DNA of 64,000 nucleotides, from contig NZ_JALKBW010000001.1 of NCBI RefSeq assembly GCF_023017165.1, positions 2,790,001 to 2,854,000 on the forward strand, in the 5' to 3' direction. The first letter of the stretch is position 1. Each line of letters opens with the position of its first letter. Below the pieces are notes generated by a model. That model ran no database searches. It saw only the letters and a list, made by a program, of their open reading frames with translations, and was not told where the DNA came from. This stretch comes from Gordonia alkaliphila. Lineage in GTDB: Bacteria; Actinomycetota; Actinomycetes; Mycobacteriales; Mycobacteriaceae. This document shows, in pieces, positions 1 to 11,953 of this stretch. Both the position numbers and the translations under genes were made by a program.

Positions 1-3000
1 CCTTCGGACTGTCGGTAGCCGGGATCGAACACCCGATCCTGCCGGTCCTGCGCGCCGACGACGGGCGGCTGCTGGCGTTCGGGGATGACCTCGGGGGACA
101 TGATGCGGCGGCGGCCGTCGACGAATCCTGGATCAGCGTCCGCGTCTTCCGCTCCGCCGACCTCGACGCGGACCGACTGCACGCCGCCGTGTCACGTGCG
201 GTGGAGCTGGTGGGTGCGCTGGCCCGGGATGCCGACGCGATCGCCGCCCGGCTGACGGCGCTCGGTGATGTGCTCGTGGCGCCCGATGACGAACGTGACG
301 AGTATCGCGCGCTGATCGAGTGGATCGCCGACGGCGTGAACTTCCACATCGTCGGGTATGCGCGCGGAGAGGGCGGCGCCGGTCTGGGCGTCTGGTCCGA
401 TCCGGCGACGGCGCGGGTCGCGCCGCTCGAGGGCGAGCACGCCGCGTCGGTACGCAGGCGCCCGGTGATCGATCGCGGCTACCTCGCCACCGGGGTGCTG
501 CGGACGCGCTACCCGGTGATCCTGCGGTTCTTCGACGGTGCCGTGGAGCACCAGTTCGTCGGCGCGTTCAGCTCGATCGGCATCTACCAGTCCGTTCGGG
601 ACATTCCGGTGGTGCGTCGGAAGGTGGCCGAGGTGCTGCGGGCACGCGGCTACGACGAGGACTCCTTCAACGGCCTCGCGGCGGTCGAACTGCTGCAGAC
701 CTACCCGCTGTTCGCATTGTTCTCCGGCGGCGTCGACGAGATCGCGCACCGCCTCGACGAGCTGCTCGCGGCCAATGTGGATCGATCGGTGCGGCTGTTC
801 GCGCGTCGCTGCCATGACGACCGGGCGCTCAGCGTGCTCGCGTTCCTGCCGCGGGATCGGTACTCGTCGGAGGTGCGGGCGGCGATCATCGGCGGCCTGG
901 AGCGGGAACTCGGCGGATCGCGGTCGGAGTTCGCCACCCGACTGGGCGACGGACCGCTCGCGCAGTTGCAGGTGATGATGCGCGTGGACGCCGGTGTCGG
1001 CTCCGAGGACGTGCGCATCGGGTCGCCCGCGCGGCAGCGCCTGGAACAGTTGGTGACGCAGGCGGCGGCGAGCTGGGAGGACGAGGTCCGGGCGCTGCTC
1101 GTGCCGGGCGGTGCGGCGACGGATCTGCTGACCGCGGTGTCCACCCGCTACCGGGAGGAGCGCGCGCCGGCCGCCGCCGCCCGCGACCTGCCCCTCGTCG
1201 TCGGCCTGGTCCCGGGCGACGTGCACGTGGATCTGCGCACCGCCCACGACGGGCCGTGGACCTTCGCGCTGTACCTCGCGGACCGGGATGCCGCCCTCAC
1301 CGAACTGCTCCCCATGCTGGCCAGTCTGGGGCTCACCGTGCTCGACGAACACCCGTATCGCGTGGACCGGGCCGACGGTGTCGGCGTCCGAATCTACGAG
1401 TTCACGGTGCGGCCCGCGAGTCACGTGCAGGTGGCCGATCCGGCGGGCGCGGCCGTGCGCTCGGCCGAGGCCTTCCGTCGAATGTGGTTGGGACACACCG
1501 ACATCGACGCGCTCAACGAGCTTGTCTTGCGCGCGGGCATGAGCAGCGCGGAGATCGCGGTGCTGCGCACCTACGTCCGGTACCTCCAGCAGTGCGGGCT
1601 CGGCAACAGCGTCGCCCACTGCGCCGGGGTCCTCGGCGACTACCGGGCCGCGGCGCGCGGACTCATCGATCTGTTCGGTGCCCGGTTCGATCCGTCGATC
1701 GGCGACGCGGAGCGCGCCGACCGCATCGCCGTCGCCGAGCAGGCCCTCGACGCGGAGCTGGCCGCCATTCTCAGTCTGGAGGCCGACCGGGTGCTCAGCG
1801 CGATCGCGGCCGCGATCGCCGTCACGTTGCGCACCAACTACTTCCGCGCCGACGACCCGGAATGCCGCCGGATCGACGACGGATACGCGCCCACGCTGGC
1901 GATCAAGCTGGCGACCGCACAGCTGGCGCCGGCGCCGGCGCCCCGCCCGGAGTTCGAGATCTTCGTGCACTCGCCGCGCGTGGAGGGCGTGCACCTGCGG
2001 TTCGGCGCCGTCGCGCGCGGCGGCTGCCGGTGGTCCGAGCGGCGCGAGGACTTCCGCACCGAGGTACTCGGGCTGGTGAAGGCGCAGGCGGTGAAGAACG
2101 CCGTGATCGTGCCGGCCGGCGCCAAGGGCGGCTTCGTGGTGCGGCGGGCCCCGCTGGCCACCGGGGACGTCGCCGCCGATCGAGCCGCGCTCCGCGAGGA
2201 AGGCATCGCGTGCTATCGCGCCTTCGTCGCCGCGCTGATCACGCTCACCGACAATCGGGTCGACGGCGCGATCGTCCCGCCGCGCGCGGTGGCGCGCCGC
2301 GACGGCGATGATCCGTACCTGGTGATGGCCGCCGACAAGGGCACCGCGAGTTTCTCCGACATCGCCAACGCGGTGGCCGCCGACTACGGTTTCTGGCTCG
2401 GCGATGCGTTCGCCTCCGGGGGGTCGGTGGGCTACGACCACAAGGCCATGGGCATCACCGCCCGCGGAGCCTGGGAGGCGGTGAAGCGGCACTTCCGGGA
2501 AATGGACGTCGACGTCGGGTCCGAGGAGTTCACTGCGGTCGGGATCGGCGACATGAGCGGCGACGTCTTCGGCAACGGCATGCTCGCCTCCCGCCACACC
2601 CGGCTGGTGGCGGCCTTCGACCACCGGCAGATCTTCCTCGACCCGAACCCGGAGGCGGCCGCGTCCTACGCCGAACGCGCGCGGCTGTTCGCGCTGCCGC
2701 GCTCGTCGTGGGGCGACTATCGCACCGACCTGATCAGCGCGGGCGGTGGCGTCTACGCCCGCGAGGTCAAGTCGATTCCGGTCAGCGGCCAGGTGCGGGC
2801 CGCTCTGGGCCTGGCTGAGACGGTGACCGCGCTGTCGCCGCCGGAACTGATCCGCGCGATCCTGCGGTCACCGGTCGATCTGCTCTTCAACGGCGGGATC
2901 GGCACCTACCTGCGGGCAAGCGACGAGTCCGATGCGCAGGTGGGGGACAAGGCCAACGACGCGGTCCGCGTCAGCGCGGATCAGTTGCGCGTCAAGGTGG

Positions 3001-4421
3001 TCGGCGAGGGCGGCAACCTGGGCGTCACCGAACGCGGGCGGGTGGAGGCGGACCTGTGCGGGGTGCGGATCAACACCGATGCCCTCGACAATTCGGCGGG
3101 CGTCGACTGCTCCGATCACGAAGTCAACATCAAGATCTTGCTCGACGCGCAGATCACCGCCGGCACTCTGGCGCCGGGTGACCGCGACGGCCTGCTGGAG
3201 TCGATGACCGACGAGGTGGCGACGCTCGTGTTGGCCGACAACATCAGCCAGAACGCGGAGCTGGGCTGCGCGCGGCGGCGCGCCGACGACGAGGCCGACC
3301 TCTACGCCCGGCTGCTCGCCGAGCTGGCCGAGCACGGAGTGGACCTCGCCCTGGAGACGTTGCCGACGCCGGAGGCGCTGCTGGCACGCCGCGCCGGGGA
3401 CCTCGGTCGGGGGCTCACCAGCCCCGAACTGGCCACGGTGATGGCGCACGTCAAACTGCAGGCCAAGGCCCAACTCGTGGCGTCACCGCTGCTCGACGGC
3501 GACGTGTTCAGTCCGCTGGTGCGGGACTACTTCCCGGTGCCCCTGCGGGAACGTTTCGCCGCGGGCATCGACGGCCACAGCCTCCGGCGCCAGCTGGCGG
3601 CCACCATGCTGGTCAATCAGATCGTCGACGACGGCGGGATCACGCACCTGTTCCGCATCGAGGAGGCCACCACCGCGACGGTCACCGAGATCGCCCGCGC
3701 GTTCACGGCGGTCACCGAAGTCTTCGGATTCAGTGCGCAGATCGCCGTGCTCCGCGCCGCCGGCCTCGACGCCGCGGTGCTCGACGCCATGACGCAACGA
3801 GCCCGCATGCTGCTCTCCCGGGCCAGCCGCTGGTTCCTCGAACATCGGCCGCAGCCGCTGGCCATCGCCGCCGAGGTGCGTCGCTACCGGGACGTCGCGC
3901 ACCTGACCGACCAGATCGACGGGTGGGCGCGGCCGACGATCGCCGCGGACCTGGAGGCGGTCAGCGTCGACTTCGTCGCCCGCGGCGCCGATCCCGACCT
4001 GGCTCGGGCCGTGGCCCGCGCACCGTACCGCGTGCACCTGCTCGACATCGCTGATCTGGCCGAGATCACCGACCGGGCCGTGGCCGAGGTCGGCGACCTC
4101 GCCTTCGCAGTCCTCGAGCACTTCGCCATCGACGAGTTGCTGGTGGCCGTCGAGCAGCAGGAACGCCGGGACCACTGGCACCTGCTGGCCCGCCTCGCGC
4201 TGCGCGACGACCTGCACGCCCTGGTCCGCTCGATCACCTCCGCGATTCTGGCGCTGTCGGATCCGGGGGAGAGCGCCGAGGACAAGATCGCAGACTGGGA
4301 ACAGGCGCACAGCGCCACCCTGGCGCGCGTGCTGGCCACCGTCGACGAGGTGAAGAACGCGTCCGAGCCGGGCGTCGCCGGACTGGCCGTGGCCGTGCGC
4401 GCCCTGCGCAGCGTGGTGTGA
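1..4421 (+). CDS. gdh: NAD-specific glutamate dehydrogenase, large type (5' end outside window)
   Basis: The reading frame is open from base 3, so the gene starts upstream; about 1,472 residues are present, against roughly 1,600 for the family. Large NAD-GDHs oxidise glutamate to 2-oxoglutarate and ammonium in the cytoplasm, mainly for glutamate catabolism and nitrogen balance. The Bac_GDH catalytic core is clear: GGCRWSERREDFRTEVLGLV is followed by KNAVIVPAGAKGGFVV with the substrate-binding lysines, then GIGDMSGDVFGNGML and VVGEGGNLGVTERGR of the dinucleotide-binding part. The long N-terminal regulatory region and the C-terminal helical region flank it. The M. tuberculosis homologue is Rv2476c, followed as here by a thioesterase and a conserved protein. 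A GTG at 189 is only an internal codon, not the start. Confidence 0.95.
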   Translation, partial: FGLSVAGIEHPILPVLRADDGRLLAFGDDLGGHDAAAAVDESWISVRVFRSADLDADRLHAAVSRAVELVGALARDADAIAARLTALGDVLVAPDDERDEYRALIEWIADGVNFHIVGYARGEGGAGLGVWSDPATARVAPLEGEHAASVRRRPVIDRGYLATGVLRTRYPVILRFFDGAVEHQFVGAFSSIGIYQSVRDIPVVRRKVAEVLRARGYDEDSFNGLAAVELLQTYPLFALFSGGVDEIAHRLDELLAANVDRSVRLFARRCHDDRALSVLAFLPRDRYSSEVRAAIIGGLERELGGSRSEFATRLGDGPLAQLQVMMRVDAGVGSEDVRIGSPARQRLEQLVTQAAASWEDEVRALLVPGGAATDLLTAVSTRYREERAPAAAARDLPLVVGLVPGDVHVDLRTAHDGPWTFALYLADRDAALTELLPMLASLGLTVLDEHPYRVDRADGVGVRIYEFTVRPASHVQVADPAGAAVRSAEAFRRMWLGHTDIDALNELVLRAGMSSAEIAVLRTYVRYLQQCGLGNSVAHCAGVLGDYRAAARGLIDLFGARFDPSIGDAERADRIAVAEQALDAELAAILSLEADRVLSAIAAAIAVTLRTNYFRADDPECRRIDDGYAPTLAIKLATAQLAPAPAPRPEFEIFVHSPRVEGVHLRFGAVARGGCRWSERREDFRTEVLGLVKAQAVKNAVIVPAGAKGGFVVRRAPLATGDVAADRAALREEGIACYRAFVAALITLTDNRVDGAIVPPRAVARRDGDDPYLVMAADKGTASFSDIANAVAADYGFWLGDAFASGGSVGYDHKAMGITARGAWEAVKRHFREMDVDVGSEEFTAVGIGDMSGDVFGNGMLASRHTRLVAAFDHRQIFLDPNPEAAASYAERARLFALPRSSWGDYRTDLISAGGGVYAREVKSIPVSGQVRAALGLAETVTALSPPELIRAILRSPVDLLFNGGIGTYLRASDESDAQVGDKANDAVRVSADQLRVKVVGEGGNLGVTERGRVEADLCGVRINTDALDNSAGVDCSDHEVNIKILLDAQITAGTLAPGDRDGLLESMTDEVATLVLADNISQNAELGCARRRADDEADLYARLLAELAEHGVDLALETLPTPEALLARRAGDLGRGLTSPELATVMAHVKLQAKAQLVASPLLDGDVFSPLVRDYFPVPLRERFAAGIDGHSLRRQLAATMLVNQIVDDGGITHLFRIEEATTATVTEIARAFTAVTEVFGFSAQIAVLRAAGLDAAVLDAMTQRARMLLSRASRWFLEHRPQPLAIAAEVRRYRDVAHLTDQIDGWARPTIAADLEAVSVDFVARGADPDLARAVARAPYRVHLLDIADLAEITDRAVAEVGDLAFAVLEHFAIDELLVAVEQQERRDHWHLLARLALRDDLHALVRSITSAILALSDPGESAEDKIADWEQAHSATLARVLATVDEVKNASEPGVAGLAVAVRALRSVV

Positions 4422-4467
4422 CCGCGCGGGGCGTCGCCGTAGGGTGGAGTGACGAGGAGGTGGCACC

Positions 4468-4961
4468 GTGCCGCACGACGCAACCGAGATCGACCCGGGC
4501 AGAAGACTTTTCGAGGACAACGGACACCGGACGCCGGACGGCTACGTCGTCCAGGTGCCGGTGCGGTGGTCGGACATGGACGTCTTCGCCCACATCAACC
4601 ACGCTCGGATGGTGACCTGCTGGAGGAAGCCCGGATTCCGTGGCTCTTCTACGACGACAAGCCCACGCATCCGATGCGCAAGGGCTGCCTGGTGGCCGAT
4701 CTGCACGTCAAGTACCAGGGCCAGATCCGACACGACGAGTCGCCGATCGCGGTGACCATGTTCGTCGAACGCGTCCGCGCGGTCGACTTCACCGTCGGCT
4801 ACGAGGTGCGCCCGCACGGTGCCGCACCCGACAGCAAACCCGCCGTCGTCGCCAGCACCCAGCTGGTGTCCTTCGACATCGACACGCAGCGTCCGCGCCG
4901 GATCCCCGCGGAGGAAAAGGAATACCTGCAGTCGTTCCTGCGCGATCCGGCCGCGCCATGA
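4468..4961 (+). pseudogene. Hotdog-fold acyl-CoA thioesterase, interrupted by a one-base frameshift
   Basis: The gene starts at a GTG with AGGAGG at 4455-4460. Frame 1 encodes the conserved hotdog N-terminus VRWSDMDVFAHINHARMVT. It then runs out of homology, while frame 3 continues with LLEEARIPWLFY and the rest of a thioesterase to the TGA at 4959. The join is at 4616-4618: ACCTG is read where ACCCTG would give an uninterrupted protein of about 164 residues. One C is therefore missing from a C run. The family (Rv2475c-like, 4-hydroxybenzoyl-CoA thioesterase fold) hydrolyses acyl-CoA. As written, neither half has a full active site. The stop overlaps the next start as ATGA, so translational coupling would be lost too. 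True mutation and sequencing error cannot be told apart here. Confidence 0.8.
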
Positions 4962-5659
4962 CCGAATCTGCCGGTGTACCACGGGGTTTGACGCTCGCCT
5001 CGCCCGAAGACCGCGGCGACACCGCGGCCTTCGTCGCGCGCGCGGTGCGCGTCGACGACTCCGGGGTGCTGCGTCTGCGGCGCCGCGACGACGGACTGGT
5101 GGGCCTGTGGGTGCGCACCGGCTTCGACGTCCTGGCCACCCGCGCGGTGTTCGGCTCGTTGGAACCGACCGACGTGGTGGCCGACGCCGGCGCGGTGTCC
5201 GCCTCGCTGGCCGCCGGCGACGACGTGGTGGCGCTGGGTTTCGCTCTGCCTGCGGCCTGGCGCGGTGCGCTGCCCGGGAGCGACGGCTTCGTGCACGTGG
5301 ACGACATCCCGGCCCGCGAGCTGATCGCGTTGGCGCGCAAGGGTTCTCAGGTAGCGCGGGAGGAGTCCGGAGCATTGGGGCCTGCCTCGTCGCTGCTGGA
5401 TCAGACGGTCCTCACGGTGAGTCGCGACGAGGCGCCGGACGAGCGCGCCGAGATCACCATGCGCGCGGTGTTCGCGTTGACCTCGATGGGCTTCGTGCGC
5501 GACGGCGACGGTCGCGAGATCACCGAGGACTCGCCGCTGACGGCCATCGCCGAGGGCGAACCCGTCCGGGTCCGGATGAGCCCGGCCTGGATCCGCGTGG
5601 ACGCACGCTACGGCTCGGTGTACCAGCGCCGCGCCCGGCTGGGTCTGTCTCTCCTGTAG
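4958..5659 (+). CDS. Conserved mycobacterial protein of unknown function (Rv2474c-like)
   Basis: A 233-residue protein whose ATG overlaps the stop of the thioesterase gene (ATGA), so the two form one unit behind gdh. It has no signal peptide, membrane segment or catalytic motif that I recognise. The middle alternates short hydrophobic strands with charged turns, and the C-terminus ends in a basic YGSVYQRRARLGLSLL. Gene order gdh, thioesterase, this gene is the same in M. tuberculosis (from memory), which supports it as a real conserved gene. It converges on the alpha-glucosidase gene with no spacer: its stop ends at 5659 and the opposite stop begins at 5660. Confidence 0.8.
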   Translation: MTESAGVPRGLTLASPEDRGDTAAFVARAVRVDDSGVLRLRRRDDGLVGLWVRTGFDVLATRAVFGSLEPTDVVADAGAVSASLAAGDDVVALGFALPAAWRGALPGSDGFVHVDDIPARELIALARKGSQVAREESGALGPASSLLDQTVLTVSRDEAPDERAEITMRAVFALTSMGFVRDGDGREITEDSPLTAIAEGEPVRVRMSPAWIRVDARYGSVYQRRARLGLSLL

Positions 5660-7330
5660 TCAGACCAGCCAGGCGGCCGAGTTGGGTGCGAGCATGCCGT
5701 CGACCAGCGGGAGGCTGACCAGAAGGATCTCGCCGTGTGGCAGGGGGACGGGCGTCTGCGTGGCGTTGAGCGCGCAGATCGCGCCGCCCGGTCGCCGGAA
5801 GGCCAGACAGCCGTCGGGCGCGCCGTACCAGTCCACGCGGGGGCCGCTGAACTCCGGTCGGTCGTAGCGCAGTTCGATGGCCTGTCGGTACAGCGACAGC
5901 GTGGAGTAGACGTCCTCCAGTTGCTTCTCGACGGTGAACCGGTCCCAGTCCGCGGGCATCGGCAGCCACGTGTTCGGGTTGGTGCTGAAGCCGAACGGTG
6001 CCTCCTCGCCTTCCCAGGGGAGCGGCACCCGGCAGCCGTCGCGACCGCGCTCGGTGCGGCCGGACCGCTCCCAGACCGGGTCGACGAGCGCCTCGTCGGG
6101 CAGCTCCACGTTCGGGAGGCCGAGTTCGGCACCGTTGTAGAGGAAGACCGAGCCGGGCAACGCCAGCTCGACCATCGCCATCGCGCGGGCCCGGGCGATC
6201 CCGATGCCCAGCGCGTTCTCCTCCGCGCGGAGCGCGTCGTCGTCGTTGTCGGTGGCCGGGACGGGCGGTGCGTAGCGGCTCGTCTCACGCTCGACGTCGT
6301 GATTGGACAGCGTCCACGTGGGCGTCGCACCGACCGCGGACACCGCGGCCAGCGACTCCTCGATGGCCTCGCGGATGGCGGTCGACTCGAAGTCGACGGT
6401 GGCGAGCCGGAAGTTGAAGCCGAGGTGCAGTTCGTCGGGGCGCACGTACGCGGCGAACTGTTCGTTGGCGTCGACCCACACCTCGCCGACGTTCGCGGTG
6501 CCCGGGTACTGATCCATCACGGCGCGGATGCGGCGGTGGATCTCGTGCACGGCCTCGTTGTTGAACCGCGGGTCGTCGTCGGTGTGCTTGAGCACCACCG
6601 CGGGCTCGATCATGTCCGGCAGACCCGGCGCCTTGGCCATACCGTGCGCCACGTCGATCCGGAAACCGTCGACGCCGCGATCGAGCCAGAACCGCATGGT
6701 GGTCTCCAGGTCGGCCATCACCTCGGGGTTGTCCCAGTTGAGGTCGGGCTGCTCGGGCGCGAACAGGTGCAGGTACCACTCGCCGAGCTCGCCGTCGGCC
6801 TCGCGCACGCGGCTCCACGCCGGGCCGCCGAAGACGCTCGTCCAGTTGTTGGGCGGCAGTTCGCCGGTCTCGCCGCGTCCGGGCAGGAAGTGGTAGCGGG
6901 CGCGCTCGGGGCTGGCGGGGCCGGCCCCGAGGGCGGCCGCGAACCACGCGTGCTGGTCGCTGGTGTGGTTGGGCACCAGGTCCATCGTCACGCGGATGTC
7001 GCGGTCGTGGGCTTCGGCGATCAGCGCATCGAAGTCGGCGAGCGTGCCGAAGGTCGGGTCGATGTCGCGGGGATCGGAGACGTCGTAACCGTGGTCGGCC
7101 ATGGGGGAGCGCATCACCGGGGACAGCCAGATGGCGTCGACGCCGAGCAACTCGAGGTAGCCGAGCTTGTCGACGATGCCGGCCAGGTCGCCGATGCCGT
7201 CGCCGCCCAGGTCGGAGAACGACCGCGGGTAGATCTGGTAGACCACTGCGTCGGTCCACCAGTCTCCGCCGCCGGGCTGGGCCGCGAGCGGCGGCAGGGG
7301 CAGAACCTCGGTGGGATAGTCGGAAGTCAC
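5660..7330 (-). CDS. aglA: GH13 alpha-glucosidase
   Basis: A 556-residue cytoplasmic member of the GH13 oligo-1,6-glucosidase/alpha-glucosidase subfamily, which releases glucose from the non-reducing end of short alpha-glucans. The four GH13 regions are visible: DLVPNHTSDQH (about residues 117-127), DGFRIDVAH with nucleophile D226, VGEVWVD with acid/base E283, and LSNHD with the third carboxylate at D345. The N-terminal WWTDAVVYQIYPRSF is typical of the subfamily. No signal peptide. It lies 13 bases downstream of glbO on the same strand, the arrangement I recall for Rv2470-Rv2471 of M. tuberculosis, so co-transcription is likely. Exact substrate (isomaltose, maltose, trehalose) cannot be read from sequence. 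Confidence 0.92.
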   Translation of the reverse strand: MTSDYPTEVLPLPPLAAQPGGGDWWTDAVVYQIYPRSFSDLGGDGIGDLAGIVDKLGYLELLGVDAIWLSPVMRSPMADHGYDVSDPRDIDPTFGTLADFDALIAEAHDRDIRVTMDLVPNHTSDQHAWFAAALGAGPASPERARYHFLPGRGETGELPPNNWTSVFGGPAWSRVREADGELGEWYLHLFAPEQPDLNWDNPEVMADLETTMRFWLDRGVDGFRIDVAHGMAKAPGLPDMIEPAVVLKHTDDDPRFNNEAVHEIHRRIRAVMDQYPGTANVGEVWVDANEQFAAYVRPDELHLGFNFRLATVDFESTAIREAIEESLAAVSAVGATPTWTLSNHDVERETSRYAPPVPATDNDDDALRAEENALGIGIARARAMAMVELALPGSVFLYNGAELGLPNVELPDEALVDPVWERSGRTERGRDGCRVPLPWEGEEAPFGFSTNPNTWLPMPADWDRFTVEKQLEDVYSTLSLYRQAIELRYDRPEFSGPRVDWYGAPDGCLAFRRPGGAICALNATQTPVPLPHGEILLVSLPLVDGMLAPNSAAWLV

Positions 7331-7343
7331 GCGGTGAATCCTG

Positions 7344-7736
7344 TCATACGGGGCTGTTCATCAGGGATTGCGCGGCCGCACGCAGATACTCCTGCAGTCG
7401 GGCGCGGTGCTCGTCGTCGAGCACGTCGGGCCCGATCGAGGCGACGGCGACGTCCATGCACCGCAGCCAGGCATCCCGCTGCGCTGGGCCGATGGTGTAC
7501 GGCACGTGCCGCATGCGCAGGCGCGGATGGCCGCGTTCGTCGGAGTACGTGTGCGGTCCGCCCCAGTACTGCATGAGGAACAGGCGCAGGCGCCGCTCGG
7601 CGCCGCTCAAGTCCTCCTCCGGGTACATCGGCAGCAGAATCTCGTCGTGGGCCACCTCGGCGTAGAACCGTTCGGTGATCGCTCGAAACGTCTCTTCGCC
7701 ACCGATTTGCTCGTAAAAGGTCGTCACGACCCCCAT
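7344..7736 (-). CDS. glbO: Group II truncated haemoglobin (trHbO)
   Basis: A 130-residue globin that closely follows M. tuberculosis GlbO. The haem-pocket residues are all present: Tyr25 (B10), Tyr38 (CD1), proximal His77 in RLRMRH, and Trp90 (G8) in [18 protein letters not shown] is the group II signature. Such proteins bind oxygen tightly and are linked to peroxide or NO chemistry near the membrane. First gene of a likely two-gene unit with the downstream alpha-glucosidase. The ATG at 7734-7736 is preceded by GGACAAT, which does not match a TANNNT -10, so the promoter is not located. Confidence 0.95.
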   Translation of the reverse strand: MGVVTTFYEQIGGEETFRAITERFYAEVAHDEILLPMYPEEDLSGAERRLRLFLMQYWGGPHTYSDERGHPRLRMRHVPYTIGPAQRDAWLRCMDVAVASIGPDVLDDEHRARLQEYLRAAAQSLMNSPV

Positions 7737-7819
7737 TGTCCATGACTCTGTGCGCGAGCCTCGGGAACCGTCTACGACGCGCTGTAGGCCCTCCGCGCAC
7801 GCAACGGGCCGGGGTGGGT

Positions 7820-7879
7820 TAAATTAGACAGCGAAAGACGGTCCGCAGCCCGCGGACTGGACGCGTCCGACAGCGGACG
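7820..7879 (+). promoter_or_regulatory. Candidate promoter and leader with two small hairpins
   Basis: TAAATT at 7820-7825 is a plausible -10. The transcribed leader would contain two adjacent hairpins, GTCCGC/GCGGAC (7841-7857) and CGTCCG/CGGACG (7864-7879), then GAAAGG at 7886 as ribosome binding site for the GTG at 7898. No clear -35. Function of the hairpins is unknown. Confidence 0.35.
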
Positions 7880-7897
7880 CTCGTCGAAAGGCTGACA

Positions 7898-8146
7898 GTG
7901 GAAGACTTTGTCGTACCCATCGGGTTGACAGTGATCGTGCTGGTTCTGCTCGCCGTGGCCCTGTGTGTGGTGTCGATGCTGTTCTCCTCGGGGATCACGC
8001 GTCCGCGCATTCCCGAGTACACGCTGGACAAGAAGTGGGACCGCGCCCCGGCGTTGTTCAGTGCAACAGAAATCGAACCCATGGCACTGCCTCGTCATTT
8101 CGAGCCTGCCGACATCGAGGGAGGGTACGCAAGTGGCAAGTGGTGA
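7898..8146 (+). CDS. Small single-pass membrane protein, unknown function
   Basis: An 82-residue protein starting at GTG with GAAAGG seven bases upstream. Residues about 6-28 form one hydrophobic helix (VPIGLTVIVLVLLAVALCVV), followed by a soluble tail of some 50 residues that contains RPRIPEYTLDKKWDRAP and acidic patches. The topology is probably N-out with a cytoplasmic tail. It overlaps the next gene by 14 bases, so the two are coupled. The pair of small membrane protein plus DUF5130 protein next to glbO/pepN is typical of mycobacteria. No known domain is recognised. Confidence 0.75.
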   Translation: MEDFVVPIGLTVIVLVLLAVALCVVSMLFSSGITRPRIPEYTLDKKWDRAPALFSATEIEPMALPRHFEPADIEGGYASGKW

Positions 8147-8633
8147 AATCGTTTCGCAGACCGCCGGAGTCGTCGACCTGGCCGGTCATTCCAACGCCGA
8201 GGGTCTGCCCCTCGGTGCCGCGACCACGGCCAGCGGCCGTATCTCGGCGGCGCTGTTCCCCGGCGCCACCTTCGACACGCCCCCGTTCTCGCGTGACGAA
8301 CTGATCGCGCTCGACGAGGCGTTGCGCGACGCCAGCAACCTCGCCGAGGTGCGCTTTTCGGTGTACATCGGCGACCTGGGCGCCGACGTCCTGGCGGATG
8401 CCCGCGCGGTCCTCGCGCAGGCGCCGGAGCCGGCCTACGGCACCCTGATCGCCGTCTCCCCGAACACCCGCGACATCGTCGTGGTCTCGGGCGCCGAGGT
8501 GGCCGGTCGTGTCAACGACCGCGTCGCCGAACTGGGTGTGACCGCAGCGGTCTCCGCGTTCCGCGAGAACCAGCTGATCGACGGACTGGTCTCCGCGCTG
8601 CGCGTGATGGCCACCGCTGTCGCTCGCCCGTAA
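8133..8633 (+). CDS. DUF5130 family protein
   Basis: A 166-residue soluble protein. I place the start at GTG 8133, after a GGGAGGG run at 8120-8126; this start overlaps the stop of the small membrane protein. The longer frame from 7965 would overlap that gene entirely and is rejected. The protein has an N-terminal stretch ending ATFDTPPFSRDELIALDEAL, then an alpha/beta segment with FSVYIGDL and VAVSPNTRDIVVVSG-type strands. This fits the TPM-like fold assigned to DUF5130. The biochemical role is not established. The C-terminal helix may contact the membrane partner, which is inference only. Confidence 0.75.
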   Translation: MASGEIVSQTAGVVDLAGHSNAEGLPLGAATTASGRISAALFPGATFDTPPFSRDELIALDEALRDASNLAEVRFSVYIGDLGADVLADARAVLAQAPEPAYGTLIAVSPNTRDIVVVSGAEVAGRVNDRVAELGVTAAVSAFRENQLIDGLVSALRVMATAVARP

Positions 8634-8651
8634 TACCCGCACCACCACACG

Positions 8652-8693
8652 AACCGCCCCGCACCTTTCGCCAAGGTGCGGGGCGGTTCTTGT
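8652..8693. terminator. Bidirectional intrinsic terminator
   Basis: A 16-bp perfect inverted repeat (AACCGCCCCGCACCTT, loop TCGCC, then its complement at 8673-8688) followed by TCTTGTT lies between the converging DUF5130 gene and pepN. It can serve both. Confidence 0.85.
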
Positions 8694-8701
8694 TCGGTCG
8701 G

Positions 8702-11260
<2,559 letters not shown>

Positions 11261-11273
11261 CTGTCCGACTGTA
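11261..11273 (-). promoter_or_regulatory. Leaderless -10 element of pepN
   Basis: On the minus strand TACAGT (11273-11268) is followed by seven bases and the GTG start at 11260, so the predicted transcription start coincides with the start codon within a base. No Shine-Dalgarno sequence is present. Confidence 0.55.
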
Positions 11274-11301
11274 GTCCCGCGCGCGGGTGGTGGGGCGCAG
11301 C

Positions 11302-11847
11302 TCAGGGCGCGATGAAACCGCCCGCGCCCGGGAGCGACGGCTGGGCTGCATTGGGGTAGGCCCGCGAGCCGATCAGGTGGGTGCTGAGCACCACCTGGCC
11401 GGATCCGGTGGCCACGTCCCGGTGGTGCGGCGTCGGGTCCAGGAAGTTGGGGCACGGCTTCACGGTGGCGTTGCCGCTGCGGCCGTTGGTCACGTTGAGC
11501 CAGTTGATCGACACGAGTGCACCGCCGCCGCTGGCCGAGCAGGTGGTGGCGGGGAACGGGGCCGCCAGTCGGGTGATTCCGCGCTGGCCGGTGGTGGCCG
11601 CGGTGACGTTGCCGAGCGCCGGCATCGGCACCACGAGGCCGCTGAACTGGAGGCCGACGGCGGGCCACTGCACCACGGAGATCGGCGCGGAGGCGATGGT
11701 GACGGCGCCGGGCGGTGCCGCCTGGGCGGGTGCGGCGGCGAGGCCCGCCGCCGCTGCGGTGGCCACGACGGCGCCGACGACGAACGCGGCGCGGGTGGCG
11801 GTGGTCCTGGTACTTGTGGTCTTAGTCCTTGCTCGCGATGTAGTCAT
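11302..11847 (-). CDS. Exported Ala-rich protein, paralogue of the protein at 23206
   Basis: A 181-residue protein with a basic N-terminus, a hydrophobic core AAFVVGAVVATAAAAGLA and an Ala-X-Ala cleavage site near residue 42, so it is probably secreted through Sec. The mature part contains two cysteines, in ATTCSASGGGALV and ATVKPCPNF, likely a disulphide. The block NVTNGRSGNATVKPC followed by GSGQVVLSTHLIG matches NLTTGRAGSGTVRPC and GAGQIVGAINIVG in the gene at 23206-23667, so the two belong to one family. Start at ATG 11847; the upstream open frame has no coding character. Function unknown. The next gene is divergent. Confidence 0.75.
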   Translation of the reverse strand: MTTSRARTKTTSTRTTATRAAFVVGAVVATAAAAGLAAAPAQAAPPGAVTIASAPISVVQWPAVGLQFSGLVVPMPALGNVTAATTGQRGITRLAAPFPATTCSASGGGALVSINWLNVTNGRSGNATVKPCPNFLDPTPHHRDVATGSGQVVLSTHLIGSRAYPNAAQPSLPGAGGFIAP

Positions 11848-11953
11848 CGTGGGAGTCCTTCGACGGTTGCGGTCCCCCGACCTGTAACCCAACGTAACGG
11901 TGATCACGATCTCCTGGCAACCGCACCGGAAGCCGAAGTGCTTGAATGGCCCT

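Noticed and set aside
189..191. GTG as start of the glutamate dehydrogenase gene
   Set aside because: The frame is open and protein-like from base 3, so the codon is internal and the true start lies outside the window.
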